From the NCBI GenBank assembly GCA_963781665.1, contig CAWAGA010000002.1, forward strand, positions 3,472,001 through 3,536,000: 64,000 nucleotides of DNA. The letters run 5' to 3'. Below the pieces are notes generated by a model that searched no databases, had not been told where the DNA came from, and worked only from the letters and a program-made list of their open reading frames with translations. Numbering within the stretch: the stretch's first letter is position 1; each line of letters starts with the position of its first letter. This DNA comes from JAJYIW01 sp963781665 (lineage in GTDB: Bacteria > Chloroflexota > Anaerolineae > Anaerolineales > Anaerolineaceae). This document shows, in pieces, positions 18,789 to 27,797 of the stretch. The position numbers were made by a program, and so were the translations under genes.

Positions 18789-20327
18789 ATGGATCGAGAA
18801 AATATAGACACAACAATTCTTGAAACGACCCATTCCTGGTTATATCCCTTCTCCGTTGCCTGTTTTTCGTCCGCAACGACCCCTTTATTACAAGAGTTTA
18901 CCAGTAAGATCATGCAGCGCTTCGGCTCATTGGGACATAAGATTTTACCTCGACCGGAAGATGGCCCAGACGTGCTCTTATCTACAGCCATCTATAACCA
19001 ACCTGTCAGTTGGCGCGAGTCACTTTTCTTTTCAGCTCGCCGGAAATTTCACCTTCGACACCAACCCAATGTCTTCACGATCGTTCATATTACCCCGGTT
19101 CAATTCCAGGAAATGTGGGGGCTGTTAGAAAAAGCTTTAAAGAAAGTAAAAGCAGACCCGGCCGATTACACGTTTCCCGGTATCACCCCAAAGTCTTACT
19201 ATACCTTGCATGAGCAAGGCCGGCGGGGAGGCCCATTGATGAGCGTGGTCAGGCTTCTGCAGGCCCAGACGAAGAGTGTCCGCATCCTCCTGGTGGTTGG
19301 AGACTGCCATCCGCTCGAGGCATATACCTTCGATCTGGTAGGCGGATACCCGCGTACACCGGCTGACAACCCCGAAGCTTTTTATTCTGACCTTGTCTAC
19401 CGGATTGCAACCGCAGTTTGTACCCGGGAAATCACTGACCACGAAGTCGTCGGTGCTCCAATCCCCGCAGTTGTGTGGAAATCGCTGGCCACCCCAAAGG
19501 AGATGCGCATAGCCGGACATGAGTTTGGTAAGCGTAATTTTTTCACCGAAATGGTGAACGTTGCCAACCTGGTAGACGTGCCGGTATTTGGCGGGGCAAT
19601 TTCCAGCCAGTACAGCGAAGGCTGCTATTCAACCTGGGATCCACAATTGGAAGCGTTGGTAACCACAATCACCGGCAGCGCTCGACCGGTCGATAAAGGC
19701 CATCTTACTGACGATGAATTGGCGGTGATTGTTTCAGTCCGTCAGGATGGTTTGGGGGCGCGTGTCAGGCAGGTGGAAGGTAAGCGCAACGATCCACCCT
19801 CTTCGGAAGCGGTCGAATTGATCGGGATGGATCGTGGCTTACCCAGATTGTTGTTGAACAGGTCATCCGGTTCGCTGGTCGAAATTTACCCAGTAGGGAC
19901 AACTTTTCCAGAAAATGGGCGCCCTAAGGATGAGTCGCTGGCGATTGTGCCTGTCGTCCGCTCGAAACTTCACGGGCATCGAGGGGTAAGAGTATTTGAC
20001 CCGCGCCGGGTGGAACACGTTTACCTGGAAAAACCCTATTACCATTACCCGGTATCCTGTTCGACCGAAGCCCAGGCCAGGGCAATCCAGACAGTTTTCA
20101 GCAGATCTGAAGCGCTAAAAAACCCCCGCGATCCCCGTCAGGTTGTTTTTACGGTTTTACCGGGCCACGGGATCGTTGTCGTTGAAAAGTGGGTAGCCGG
20201 AAAAGCTCCCTTCCAGGTTATTTGGGAGTTGATGGATTCCGGTGACCTTGAGATCACCAATTTTATTCCCCAAGGCCCGTTAGTTTTCAAACCGGGACAG
20301 AACGAAAAGATGGTATTGGAAGGATAA
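18789..20327 (+). CDS. Unrecognised conserved-looking cytoplasmic protein, 512 aa
   Basis: I do not recognise this family. No signal peptide or membrane helix. It reads as a well-folded two-part protein: an alpha/beta N-terminal half (RILLVVGDCHPLEAYTFDLVG is a likely strand-helix core; SRQTKS-type basic loops precede it) and a beta-rich C-terminal half with HGHRGVRVFDPRRVEHVYL and VFTVLPGHGIVVVEKW. Start ATG 18789 has GGTGA upstream and lies 10 bases after the SDR. The next gene starts 4 bases after its stop with the Shine-Dalgarno AAGGA inside this gene's end, so the SDR, this gene and the Gfo-type dehydrogenase are almost certainly one operon. A role in the same redox/sugar pathway is inferred only from that. 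Confidence 0.6.
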   Translation: MDRENIDTTILETTHSWLYPFSVACFSSATTPLLQEFTSKIMQRFGSLGHKILPRPEDGPDVLLSTAIYNQPVSWRESLFFSARRKFHLRHQPNVFTIVHITPVQFQEMWGLLEKALKKVKADPADYTFPGITPKSYYTLHEQGRRGGPLMSVVRLLQAQTKSVRILLVVGDCHPLEAYTFDLVGGYPRTPADNPEAFYSDLVYRIATAVCTREITDHEVVGAPIPAVVWKSLATPKEMRIAGHEFGKRNFFTEMVNVANLVDVPVFGGAISSQYSEGCYSTWDPQLEALVTTITGSARPVDKGHLTDDELAVIVSVRQDGLGARVRQVEGKRNDPPSSEAVELIGMDRGLPRLLLNRSSGSLVEIYPVGTTFPENGRPKDESLAIVPVVRSKLHGHRGVRVFDPRRVEHVYLEKPYYHYPVSCSTEAQARAIQTVFSRSEALKNPRDPRQVVFTVLPGHGIVVVEKWVAGKAPFQVIWELMDSGDLEITNFIPQGPLVFKPGQNEKMVLEG

Positions 20328-20331
20328 GAAG

Positions 20332-21313
20332 ATGGCTAATGAACTTCGTTGGGGGCTGTTGAGTACAGCCCATATTAACCGGGCAGTAATTCCACATTTG
20401 AGAAACTCCCCCCGTAATCGCCTGGTCACAGTGGCCAGCCGGACAATTGATAAAGCCCGATCGTACGCAGCTGAATGGAAGATCGATAACGCCTTGGGAA
20501 GCTACGAGGAATTATTAGCTGATCCTGAAATCGATGTTATCTATAATCCGCTCCCAAACAGTATGCATGCCGAATGGACGGTCAAGGCTTTAGAAGCCGG
20601 CAAACATGTGCTTTGCGAAAAACCCCTGGCGACAACCCTTGCCGACGTAGACGCTATCATCTCGGCTGCAAAGCGCACCGGAAAAGTGGTTGCAGAAGCC
20701 TTCATGTATCGTCATCACCCTCTGACGCTCAAAGCCCGCGAGTTGGTAGCCAGCGGTGAAATTGGTAAGATAGTGATGATGCGAGGGGTATTTACTTTCA
20801 ACTTGACCAACATGAATGATGTGCGAATGAATGCTTCATTGGGCGGTGGCAGCATCTGGGATATCGGCTGTTATCCAATCAGTTATGCACGCTCGATATA
20901 TGCCAGTGAGCCGGTCCAGGTGTTCGGGCAGCAGGTGGCAAGCGACACGGGGGTGGACGAGAGCTTCAGCGGTGAGATGCTGTTTCCAGGAAATGTGCTG
21001 GCCCAGATCCAATGTAGTTTTAATTCACCCGCATATCGCCACTTCGAGGTCTATGGGGATAAGGGACGCCTTGAGATCTCCAATCCTTTCACTCCCAGCC
21101 CAAAAGAGAAGATCAGCCTGGTACAGGACGGCAAGGTCAGGGAGATCGAAATCAACAGTGGAGATCTCTATGCGGGGGAGATTGAAGATATGGCTGATGT
21201 GATCCTTGACCATAAACAGCCGCGTATCAGCCTGAGCGACAGCCGCAATAACGTTCGCACCATCATCGCAATGCTCGAATCTGCCGCGCAATGGGAAAGC
21301 GGTCGCCTTCTAA
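20332..21313 (+). CDS. Gfo/Idh/MocA family NAD(P)-dependent oxidoreductase
   Basis: Dehydrogenase of 326 aa. N-terminal Rossmann domain (WGLLSTAHINRAVIP, then VYNPLPNSMHAEW), the family EKPLA motif (CEKPLATTLADVD) with its catalytic Lys, and a C-terminal alpha/beta domain with GGGSIWDIGCYPI (GxxxDxGxH-like). The frame as written runs on without stop into the next gene. Removing one T from TT at 21308-21309 gives CGC CTC TAA and a normal end at 21313, the usual length for the family, so I place the gene end there. Acts on sugars or inositol-type substrates in the cytoplasm with NAD(P). Immediate upstream neighbours are an SDR and a 512-aa unknown. Confidence 0.85.
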
Positions 21314-21375
21314 TCCAATCCGCTTTCCACTTTTTCTACAAAGAAGTCAACAATCGACAGAAAGGTTTAAAGGTA

Positions 21376-22258
21376 ATGAAAATTGGCTTGCAGATACCCT
21401 CATTTACTTGGGAAGGTGGCGCAGCAAAGATTGGGGAGAGATTGGTCGAGATCGGCAAAACAGTTGATCAGGCTGGATTCTTCAGCCTTTGGGTAATGGA
21501 CCACTTCTTTCAAATTCGAGGAGTCGGTAAGGTTGAAGAGCCGATGTTGGAAAGTTACAGCACAATGAGCTATATGGCGGCGGTAACGAGTAAAGTAAAG
21601 TTAGGTACAATGGTCACAGGCGTGGTCTACAGGCATCCGGGTATCCTGGTCAAAACAGTGACGACTCTGGACGTATTGTCGGGTGGGCGCGCGTATCTGG
21701 GGATCGGAGCAGCCTGGAATGAAGATGAGTTCGCGCGGTCTGGGAGTACCTTTTCCACCGCCCAAAGAGCGGTTCGAACGACTTGAAGAAACATTACAGA
21801 TAGCACGCCTGATGTGGTCAAACCAGGTCAAGCCTTACAATGGGAAATACTATACCCTGGAACAGACATTGAATATTCCCAATGTGTTGAGTAAACCACA
21901 CCCGCCAATCTTGATCGGAGGAATGGGCGAGCAAAAAACTTTACGGCTGGTGGCAAAATATGGAGATGCCTGCAACCTGTTCGGGCGAGCCGGGGTGGAA
22001 GTTCTGAAGCACAAACTCGAGATTCTGAGAGGGCATTGTGAAGACGTCGGAAGACGCTTCGAAGAAATCGAGAAGACAGTTTTGGAGACAGTGAATATTT
22101 CAGCAAATGGGATGAGCCCACAGGAGATGGTGGACATGTGTGGCGAATTTAGCCAGATTGGTATCCAGCATTTGATCGTAAATATGCCAAACGTGTCAGA
22201 GATCAAACCATTGGAGACGATTGGCAACAAGGTAATCCCAGCGGTGAGCGGGTTGTAA
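21376..22258 (+). CDS. Luciferase-like (LLM class, F420/flavin-dependent) oxidoreductase, frameshifted
   Basis: TIM-barrel monooxygenase/reductase of the bacterial luciferase superfamily, 293 aa after correction. ATG 21376 has AAAGG ten bases upstream. The first frame carries MKIGLQIPSFTW, LWVMDHFFQI, TMVTGVVYRHPGILVKTVTTLD and LGIGAAWNEDE. The frame is then lost and continues in a second frame (RGLGVPFPPPKERFERLEETLQI ... HPPILIGGMGEQKTLRLVAKYGD). Taking out one T of TT at 21730-21731 gives the normal WNEDE-SRGLGVPFPP sequence of the family. F420 or FMN dependence cannot be separated by eye; F420-type members commonly show the same TLDxLSGGR motif. Follows the Gfo-type gene by about 60 bases. 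Confidence 0.8.
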
Positions 22259-22276
22259 CGCCCAGAGCTTTTTCCA

Positions 22277-24268
22277 ATGACTCTGAACACGAACAGTCCC
22301 GTAACTACAGCCAGTGATATGGAGCAGAGCCGCCAATGGACGACAAGGTATTTTTCGGATCCCGGCAGACTACCGGTTTCTTTTTTATATGGTGGGCATG
22401 TTGTTAACGGCATCCCTCAAAACTGGAACCCGGTGTTTCAGGAGAACCGGATCGATGCCAATATCCTTCAAACGATTTTCCGTGGTCAAGATGCTGAAAC
22501 CGGTCTGTCGCTCAAGGTGGAATGCCTTGAATACCGGGATTACCCGGTGGTGGAATGGACTGCCTGGCTTACCAACGAGGGAGACCAGGCAACGCCTATC
22601 ATCAGCGAACTTCAAGCAGTAGATGGGGTTTTTGAGGGCCATTCTCCGGTATTAACCCATTGCAACGGCGATTTTTACAGCCTGGAGGGGTACACTCCTC
22701 AAAACAGCCCGTTGGGGGAAGGCGATGTTTTAACGTTCGCATCAACCGGAGGCCGGTCTTGCGATGGAGCTTTCCCATATTACCGGTTGGTGTTCGAGGG
22801 TCACGGTATATCGTTGGCGATCGGCTGGCCGGGTCAATGGAGTGTCAGCTTTTTGGGGACGGTTAATGGGGTGAAGATCACGGCCGGCCAGGAAAAGACC
22901 CATTTGCGGTTGATGCCCGGAGAGACAGTGCGAACCCCTCGTATAACCCTGCTGTCCTGGCGCGGCACTGCCAGCCGTTCGATAAACCTGTGGCGCCGTT
23001 GGTATCTGGCACACGTGCTGCCGCGGCCGGACGGCCAGCCAATGCGTCCCTTGATGGCATTGGCAGCTACCGACCCCGGTGAAGAGTTTACAGCCGCCAC
23101 TGAAGAAAACCAGCTGAGTTACATGGATCGCTTCAAAGATTCCGGGTTCGATTTCGATGTGTGGTGGATTGATGCGGGTTGGTACCCGTGTTACAACGAA
23201 AACCACGAACGTCGCTGGTGGAACACTGGCCATTGGGTTCCCGACCCTGAAAGGTTTCCGAACGGTTTCCGGCCCATCTCAGAAAGAGCGGGACGATATG
23301 GGGCAAAATTGTTGGTGTGGTTCGAACCAGAGCGGGTTCATACAGGAAGTTGGCTCGATCAGAACCACCCGGAATGGTTGCTGCGGTCAGGCAATTCACC
23401 CGAACGCTTATTAAACCTGGGTAACCCAGAATACCGGGTTTGGCTGACCAGTCAGGTGAACGACCTGATTCATGTAGGCGGAATTGGTATCTACCGCCAG
23501 GATTTCAATTTCGAGCCGCTCAATTTCTGGCGAGATAACGACCCGGACGACCGTCAGGGGATCAACGAAAACTTCCATGTCCAGGGTTATCTTCAATACT
23601 GGGACGATTTACTCAAGCTCAATCCAGGCCTGTGGATCGACTCTTGCTCGTCTGGTGGGAGGCGGAATGATTTGGAGACTATGCGGCGGTCGGTTCCCCT
23701 GCACTACACCGATTACGGTTACGGTATCCACCCGGTTAAGCTGTCCTTTCACCATACGTTGTTTCAATGGATTCCATATTTCAAAGAGAGTACGCTGTCA
23801 TGGGACCTGGATAGATCGGAGGATTACCCGCCTGAAGACCGGCCTGTCGATCCTTTTTCGTTCCACTGTGGCATGGCTGCCATGCTTTTCCCGATTATCA
23901 ACGTGCGTTCAAGCTATTACGACCATAAGCCCGAGGTCGATATGGCCCTGGTCTGGCGCAAGGTATCGGAAATGCTCTTGTACGGTGATTATTACCCGCT
24001 GACGCCCTTCAACCGCAGCCCGGACCGGTGGGTGGCGTGGCAGTTCGATCGCCCGGAGCGAGGTGAAGGATTTGTACAGGCCATCCGCCTGGCTGACTGC
24101 CCGGAGGAAACCCATACTGTGTACCTGGAAGCCATTCTACCCGAACGGGAGTATATTTTCGAGAACCTCGAAAGCGGTGAAAAAAGAACAATAAAAGGCT
24201 CATTGTTGGTAGCGGATGGTTTCGGGGTGACTCTACCTGCCGCGCAGCGGAGTGATTTGGAGATATAA
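22277..24268 (+). CDS. GH36-type alpha-galactosidase
   Basis: A 663-aa glycosidase with an N-terminal beta-supersandwich (about 1-270), (beta/alpha)8 barrel (280-600) and C-terminal beta domain. Family landmarks: WWIDAGWYPC, LLVWFEPERV, nucleophile Asp409 in IYRQDFNFEP (position of KWDxNR in relatives), and acid/base Asp465 in SCSSGGRRND. The expected reaction is release of terminal alpha-galactose (or alpha-GalNAc) from oligosaccharides. No signal peptide, so a cytoplasmic enzyme acting on imported sugar. ATG 22277 is 18 bases after the previous stop, in the same plus-strand run as the SDR and oxidoreductases. The nucleophile-side RQD replaces the more common KWD, consistent with a GH36 subgroup other than the classic MelA/RafA. 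Confidence 0.85.
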   Translation: MTLNTNSPVTTASDMEQSRQWTTRYFSDPGRLPVSFLYGGHVVNGIPQNWNPVFQENRIDANILQTIFRGQDAETGLSLKVECLEYRDYPVVEWTAWLTNEGDQATPIISELQAVDGVFEGHSPVLTHCNGDFYSLEGYTPQNSPLGEGDVLTFASTGGRSCDGAFPYYRLVFEGHGISLAIGWPGQWSVSFLGTVNGVKITAGQEKTHLRLMPGETVRTPRITLLSWRGTASRSINLWRRWYLAHVLPRPDGQPMRPLMALAATDPGEEFTAATEENQLSYMDRFKDSGFDFDVWWIDAGWYPCYNENHERRWWNTGHWVPDPERFPNGFRPISERAGRYGAKLLVWFEPERVHTGSWLDQNHPEWLLRSGNSPERLLNLGNPEYRVWLTSQVNDLIHVGGIGIYRQDFNFEPLNFWRDNDPDDRQGINENFHVQGYLQYWDDLLKLNPGLWIDSCSSGGRRNDLETMRRSVPLHYTDYGYGIHPVKLSFHHTLFQWIPYFKESTLSWDLDRSEDYPPEDRPVDPFSFHCGMAAMLFPIINVRSSYYDHKPEVDMALVWRKVSEMLLYGDYYPLTPFNRSPDRWVAWQFDRPERGEGFVQAIRLADCPEETHTVYLEAILPEREYIFENLESGEKRTIKGSLLVADGFGVTLPAAQRSDLEI

Positions 24269-24339
24269 GGCATCAACTTGAAGCAATATTTTGTCAAACC
24301 AGTCTGCAGAAGGCTAAGTAAAGGCTTCAGGCATAAAGG

Positions 24340-24912
24340 ATGATCGCACAGCTTGCCACAGAAGCCTGGTTCTGGGCTTTCCTGGCCGCGCTGGGTTGGG
24401 GGATGGGGATTGCCCTGGTCGGTTCCAAAAAGCTTGGACGGCACCTTAGTTTTGGGATCGTAATGTTCATCCTGGCTGAGGCTCCACGGATCATCTTGCC
24501 GTTAGGGTTTGTCTCTCAAGTGCGGATCGATCCAAATCCGGCCTGGGTAGTGGCACTGGGAGTAATTATTTTTGGTGGGAGTTTGGTATTTGGCAGCCCA
24601 GTCTTCAGAATCGTGCCCCTGACCGGGCCTGAGCGGAGCGAAACCCTGCGTACCAGCGGACTTTACACCGTCGCGCGCCACCCATTGATGTTGTGCGACA
24701 TTCTCTGGCCGCTGGGTTGGTCGCTTATCTTCGGATCGGTTATCGGGCTGGCGCTGGTTCCGGTATGGATTGCACTTATTTGGTTATTGACCTTCGTTGA
24801 GGAAGAAGCACTGGTGCGGGAGTATGGCGAGGCTTATCGTGCATTCCAGGCGCGCACGCCGCGACTGCTGCCCAGGTTGGCTGGAGGTTGGAAGGGAGGC
24901 AAACGAAGGTGA
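24340..24912 (+). CDS. Isoprenylcysteine carboxyl methyltransferase-like membrane protein
   Basis: A 190-aa integral membrane protein with four to five hydrophobic helices and the C-terminal signature of the ICMT/phospholipid methyltransferase fold: LRTSGLYTVARHPLM, then EEEALVREYGEAYRAF and RLLP. In that family the RHP and late EE...Y segments form the AdoMet pocket at the membrane face. Bacterial homologues are often annotated only by fold and their substrate is usually unknown. Start ATG 24340 has AAAGG directly before it, unusually close, so the exact start is less sure. Converges with the PAP2 gene (26-base gap). Confidence 0.75.
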   Translation: MIAQLATEAWFWAFLAALGWGMGIALVGSKKLGRHLSFGIVMFILAEAPRIILPLGFVSQVRIDPNPAWVVALGVIIFGGSLVFGSPVFRIVPLTGPERSETLRTSGLYTVARHPLMLCDILWPLGWSLIFGSVIGLALVPVWIALIWLLTFVEEEALVREYGEAYRAFQARTPRLLPRLAGGWKGGKRR

Positions 24913-24938
24913 GTTGTGCCTGACGGACAGCATTTGGA

Positions 24939-25604
24939 TCACCGGCGAGAAGGCAGCTTGTTTTGATTGTAGATACGAATAGAGACGAGCAGTATTGCGC
25001 CGCCGAGGAGGTAAGCTCCGAGCACGTCGCTAAACCAGTGGGCTCCGAGGAAAATGCGAGAAATTCCAACCAGGGCTACCATGAGGCCGAGGATAACTAG
25101 AAAGGCTGTGCGTTGCCAGGAAGGGTGGCACAGCCTGTAAATCAAGAACCATAAAAATGCAAAAAAACTGGTGAAAAACATAACGTGACCACTGGGGAAG
25201 TTGTAGGAAGTCAAGATTTTGACAACGTGGATCAGGTCTGGACTTGGGCGAGGTTGGTGCACGATTGTTTTTACGGCAAAATTGAGGATTTCTGAGGTAA
25301 TCGCCACCATGGCCAGCAAGAGGGCTTCCAGGTGGTATTTCACAAAGTAGGCTAACACTAGGATGGCAGCGACGATCAAGCCTGCTTCCGGCATGTAACC
25401 AGGCCAACTTATGACAACCATCAAGGTCGAAAACCAGGCGGGGTGAAATGATTGGAGCCATAAAGAGATTGCCGGGTCGAAGGGGAGGTAAGGGTTATAG
25501 TATGCCTGGACGGCCAGGGCGATGAATCCTGATAGTGCAAGTATTATGTAGCCCCAGAAGAAAAAATCGGGCCAGTTGTGAGTAGCTTGTTTCGATGGAT
25601 CCAT
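24939..25604 (-). CDS. PAP2-family membrane phosphatase
   Basis: A 221-aa polytopic membrane enzyme with the three phosphatase motifs: KTIVHQPRP (Lys112 to Pro120), FPSGH (137-140, catalytic His140) and SRIFLGAHWFSD (Arg183, His189, Asp193). Five to six helices place the active site on the outer face of the membrane. Likely substrates are phosphatidic acid-type lipids or undecaprenyl pyrophosphate, the latter relevant to the nearby polysaccharide genes. Start ATG 25604 has GGGG eight bases upstream. It is monocistronic and convergent with the ICMT-like gene. Confidence 0.87.
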   Translation of the reverse strand: MDPSKQATHNWPDFFFWGYIILALSGFIALAVQAYYNPYLPFDPAISLWLQSFHPAWFSTLMVVISWPGYMPEAGLIVAAILVLAYFVKYHLEALLLAMVAITSEILNFAVKTIVHQPRPSPDLIHVVKILTSYNFPSGHVMFFTSFFAFLWFLIYRLCHPSWQRTAFLVILGLMVALVGISRIFLGAHWFSDVLGAYLLGGAILLVSIRIYNQNKLPSRR

Positions 25605-25819
25605 TCATTTGCCCCGTTAAGGATCATTGTATCATGGGAGGAGAATTGAATCAGAAAAAAAGAAACAAATTCAGTTCATCCTTGCCAGCAGAATTTTGAT
25701 GGATCGGTTTTAAAGGTGCAATGGCAAGGGCAGACCAATAACGGAATGGATTTCTAGTGTTAAAACCGGAAGATTGACAAAGGAAAAGGTAGCTGGTCTT
25801 AACACTTAAAATGCCCAGA

Positions 25820-25846
25820 TTGATTGAGCCGATAATCGTTTATAAT
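25820..25846 (+). promoter_or_regulatory. Weak sigma-70-like promoter candidate
   Basis: TTGATT at 25820-25825 and TATAAT at 25841-25846 are spaced by 15 bases, shorter than the 16-18 optimum. The pair sits 29 bases before ATG 25875. A TTGACA at 25774-25779 has no good -10 partner. Confidence 0.3.
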
Positions 25847-25874
25847 AATTAACCAGATTGCCCAAAATTCGTTA

Positions 25875-27764
25875 ATGTATCATATTAAAACTAAAGCATG
25901 CGTCTCAATGAGCCAATTATTTAATAAATATAAGCAATGGCTTCTCATTGGAATAATCGGGGGCATGGCAGCCATCTCTTATCTTTTTTTGTTGAAAAGC
26001 GAAACTGCAAACCGCTTTGCCCTTATTTTTTTATTGCTATACCTTTGGATTGTTTTCAGCATAATCGCCTGGTTTTTTTGGATCAGATTAATCAAGGATC
26101 GATTAGCAGGGAGCTCGAAATTATGGAATGGGCTCTGGTTGACTGGTTGTCTCTTAGGGGGGTTATGGTTGGTTGATAATATTCCCCTGGTTTATCCAAC
26201 GGTATCAGGGGAAGCAACGTTTGTTCCTTTGTCTCAGAAAATTTTATTCCTGGCGAGCAGCGGAATCACAATTGGACTTGTGATGTTTGTGATTTTGACG
26301 TTAGTAGCTTGGAAGAAACCCTCAGCTTCTAAACTGCCAGGGAAAGATGAGGAAGCCCTCACAAGAGCTCTCCCTGAAAAAAGAGAGGAGACAGTCGTCG
26401 ACAAGCCTTCTCTGGAGAAAGAAGGAAACAAGAAGGTTCGCTGGCTGGTATATGCTGTACCAATGATCCTGTCATGGTTGGTCTATTTGCTGGCATTCTG
26501 GCCGGGAATGATGAGCTCAGACTCCATTGATCAATGGGGACAAATGCTAAGAGGTCATTATGTGGACCATCACCCAGCATTTCACACGTTTATCATCTGG
26601 TTTTTAACTCGGATCTATCTTTCACCGGCGGTCGTTGCGATTGCACAAATCATCTCTTTAGCCCTGGTTGCCGGCGCTATCCTGGCTTTTTTCGAGACAC
26701 TAGGTGTCAATCAAAAACTGTTGTGGATCGCCAGCATCTTATTTGCCATTATTCCAGTCAATGGGACGATGGTAAATACCTTGTGGAAGGACATCCCTTA
26801 TAGCACTGCATTGTTGGGATTTTCTTTCTTGATACTCAAGCTCGTAGAATCAAGAGGAAAATGGCTCACCCAAAATTGGAGATGGCTCATCCTGGGATTC
26901 ACAGCAGCTATGGTGATGCTGATCCGCTACAATGGCCCACCGATTATATTGGGCGTATTCTTGTTATTGTTTTTATTTTTCTATAAACAATGGAAACCGC
27001 TGTTTTTTTCGGCAGCTGTTGCAGCCGGCCTGTTTTTTGGAATTCGCGGACCCGTCTTCCAACTCGTCCATGTAGCACCGTCGAATGACCTGATTGAAAC
27101 AACCACTTCCCTCTATACTATTGCTGCAAATTCAAGTTCGGACAGCGCAAGCGGATTAATTTTAGCGACGGTGAGCCCAATATCGTCAGATTGGGATTGT
27201 TCGATCATTTCGCGATTAAGCAAGGTATACCAGTCTGATCCGCATCGTGAGATTTTGACGATCAGCAAGAAGGCGATCAACCTGGCAACATACATGCCAG
27301 AAATCATGACATATTACTATCAATGCCGGAGATCAATCGTCTGGATCATCTGGGATCCTCATGGAGCCATTTACAACACTTCACATGTCCAAATCTTGGA
27401 TGACCCAAACCCTTTTGGGATCATACCGGATTCGAAAATTCCACAAATGAGGGATGTTGTTACACAATTTGTTAACAACACTGCTCCAAATACCAGCATA
27501 AATTGGCTGGTATGGCGCCCTGCTTTATATTTATATTTGTTCATTTTCATCATGGCAATCCAGGCAGCCAGAACGCGTAATCTTTTATTTTTTCTAGTAA
27601 CTATTCCTGTTTTTCTCCAATCGGTTGAATCTACAATCATAATGCTCAATCCGAATTTTCGTTATTTTTATGCGGTCTATTTGATGGCCCTCCTTTTCTG
27701 GCCGCTTATATTTAGCCATGAGCAGCCAGCCATAGATAACAAAACCTCCGCAATTTTGAGTTAG
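25875..27764 (+). CDS. Polytopic membrane protein, DUF6020/GT-C-like
   Basis: A 629-aa membrane protein with about 12 helices, interrupted by a cytosolic charged loop (about residues 155-190). The segment FWPGMMSSDSIDQWGQ, GHYVDHHPAFHTFIIWFL and NTLWKDIPYS matches the pattern of the DUF6020 group, whose first outer loop carries acidic residues as in lipid-linked-sugar transferases of the GT-C fold. A glycosyl or glycosyl-phosphate transfer role in polysaccharide modification is therefore plausible but not shown. Possible alternative start ATG 25908 removes the first 11 residues; neither site has a clear Shine-Dalgarno. A weak TTGATT-15-TATAAT promoter lies at 25820-25846. It precedes a GT2-GT4 gene by 33 bases. 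Confidence 0.65.
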   Translation: MYHIKTKACVSMSQLFNKYKQWLLIGIIGGMAAISYLFLLKSETANRFALIFLLLYLWIVFSIIAWFFWIRLIKDRLAGSSKLWNGLWLTGCLLGGLWLVDNIPLVYPTVSGEATFVPLSQKILFLASSGITIGLVMFVILTLVAWKKPSASKLPGKDEEALTRALPEKREETVVDKPSLEKEGNKKVRWLVYAVPMILSWLVYLLAFWPGMMSSDSIDQWGQMLRGHYVDHHPAFHTFIIWFLTRIYLSPAVVAIAQIISLALVAGAILAFFETLGVNQKLLWIASILFAIIPVNGTMVNTLWKDIPYSTALLGFSFLILKLVESRGKWLTQNWRWLILGFTAAMVMLIRYNGPPIILGVFLLLFLFFYKQWKPLFFSAAVAAGLFFGIRGPVFQLVHVAPSNDLIETTTSLYTIAANSSSDSASGLILATVSPISSDWDCSIISRLSKVYQSDPHREILTISKKAINLATYMPEIMTYYYQCRRSIVWIIWDPHGAIYNTSHVQILDDPNPFGIIPDSKIPQMRDVVTQFVNNTAPNTSINWLVWRPALYLYLFIFIMAIQAARTRNLLFFLVTIPVFLQSVESTIIMLNPNFRYFYAVYLMALLFWPLIFSHEQPAIDNKTSAILS

Positions 27765-27797
27765 AATTCAGAAAACCAATATTCTCAATGGATATTT

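Noticed and set aside
20332..22258. Gfo/Idh/MocA and luciferase-like genes read as one fused protein
   Set aside because: Removing one T at 21308-21309 gives a TAA at 21311-21313 and a normal Gfo length; the second gene has its own ATG and Shine-Dalgarno. The fusion follows from the same one-base artefact seen elsewhere.
25774..25779. TTGACA -35 box upstream of the DUF6020-like gene
   Set aside because: The sequence 17 bases later is TCTTAA, too far from TATAAT. The 25820-25846 pair is slightly better and listed as weak.
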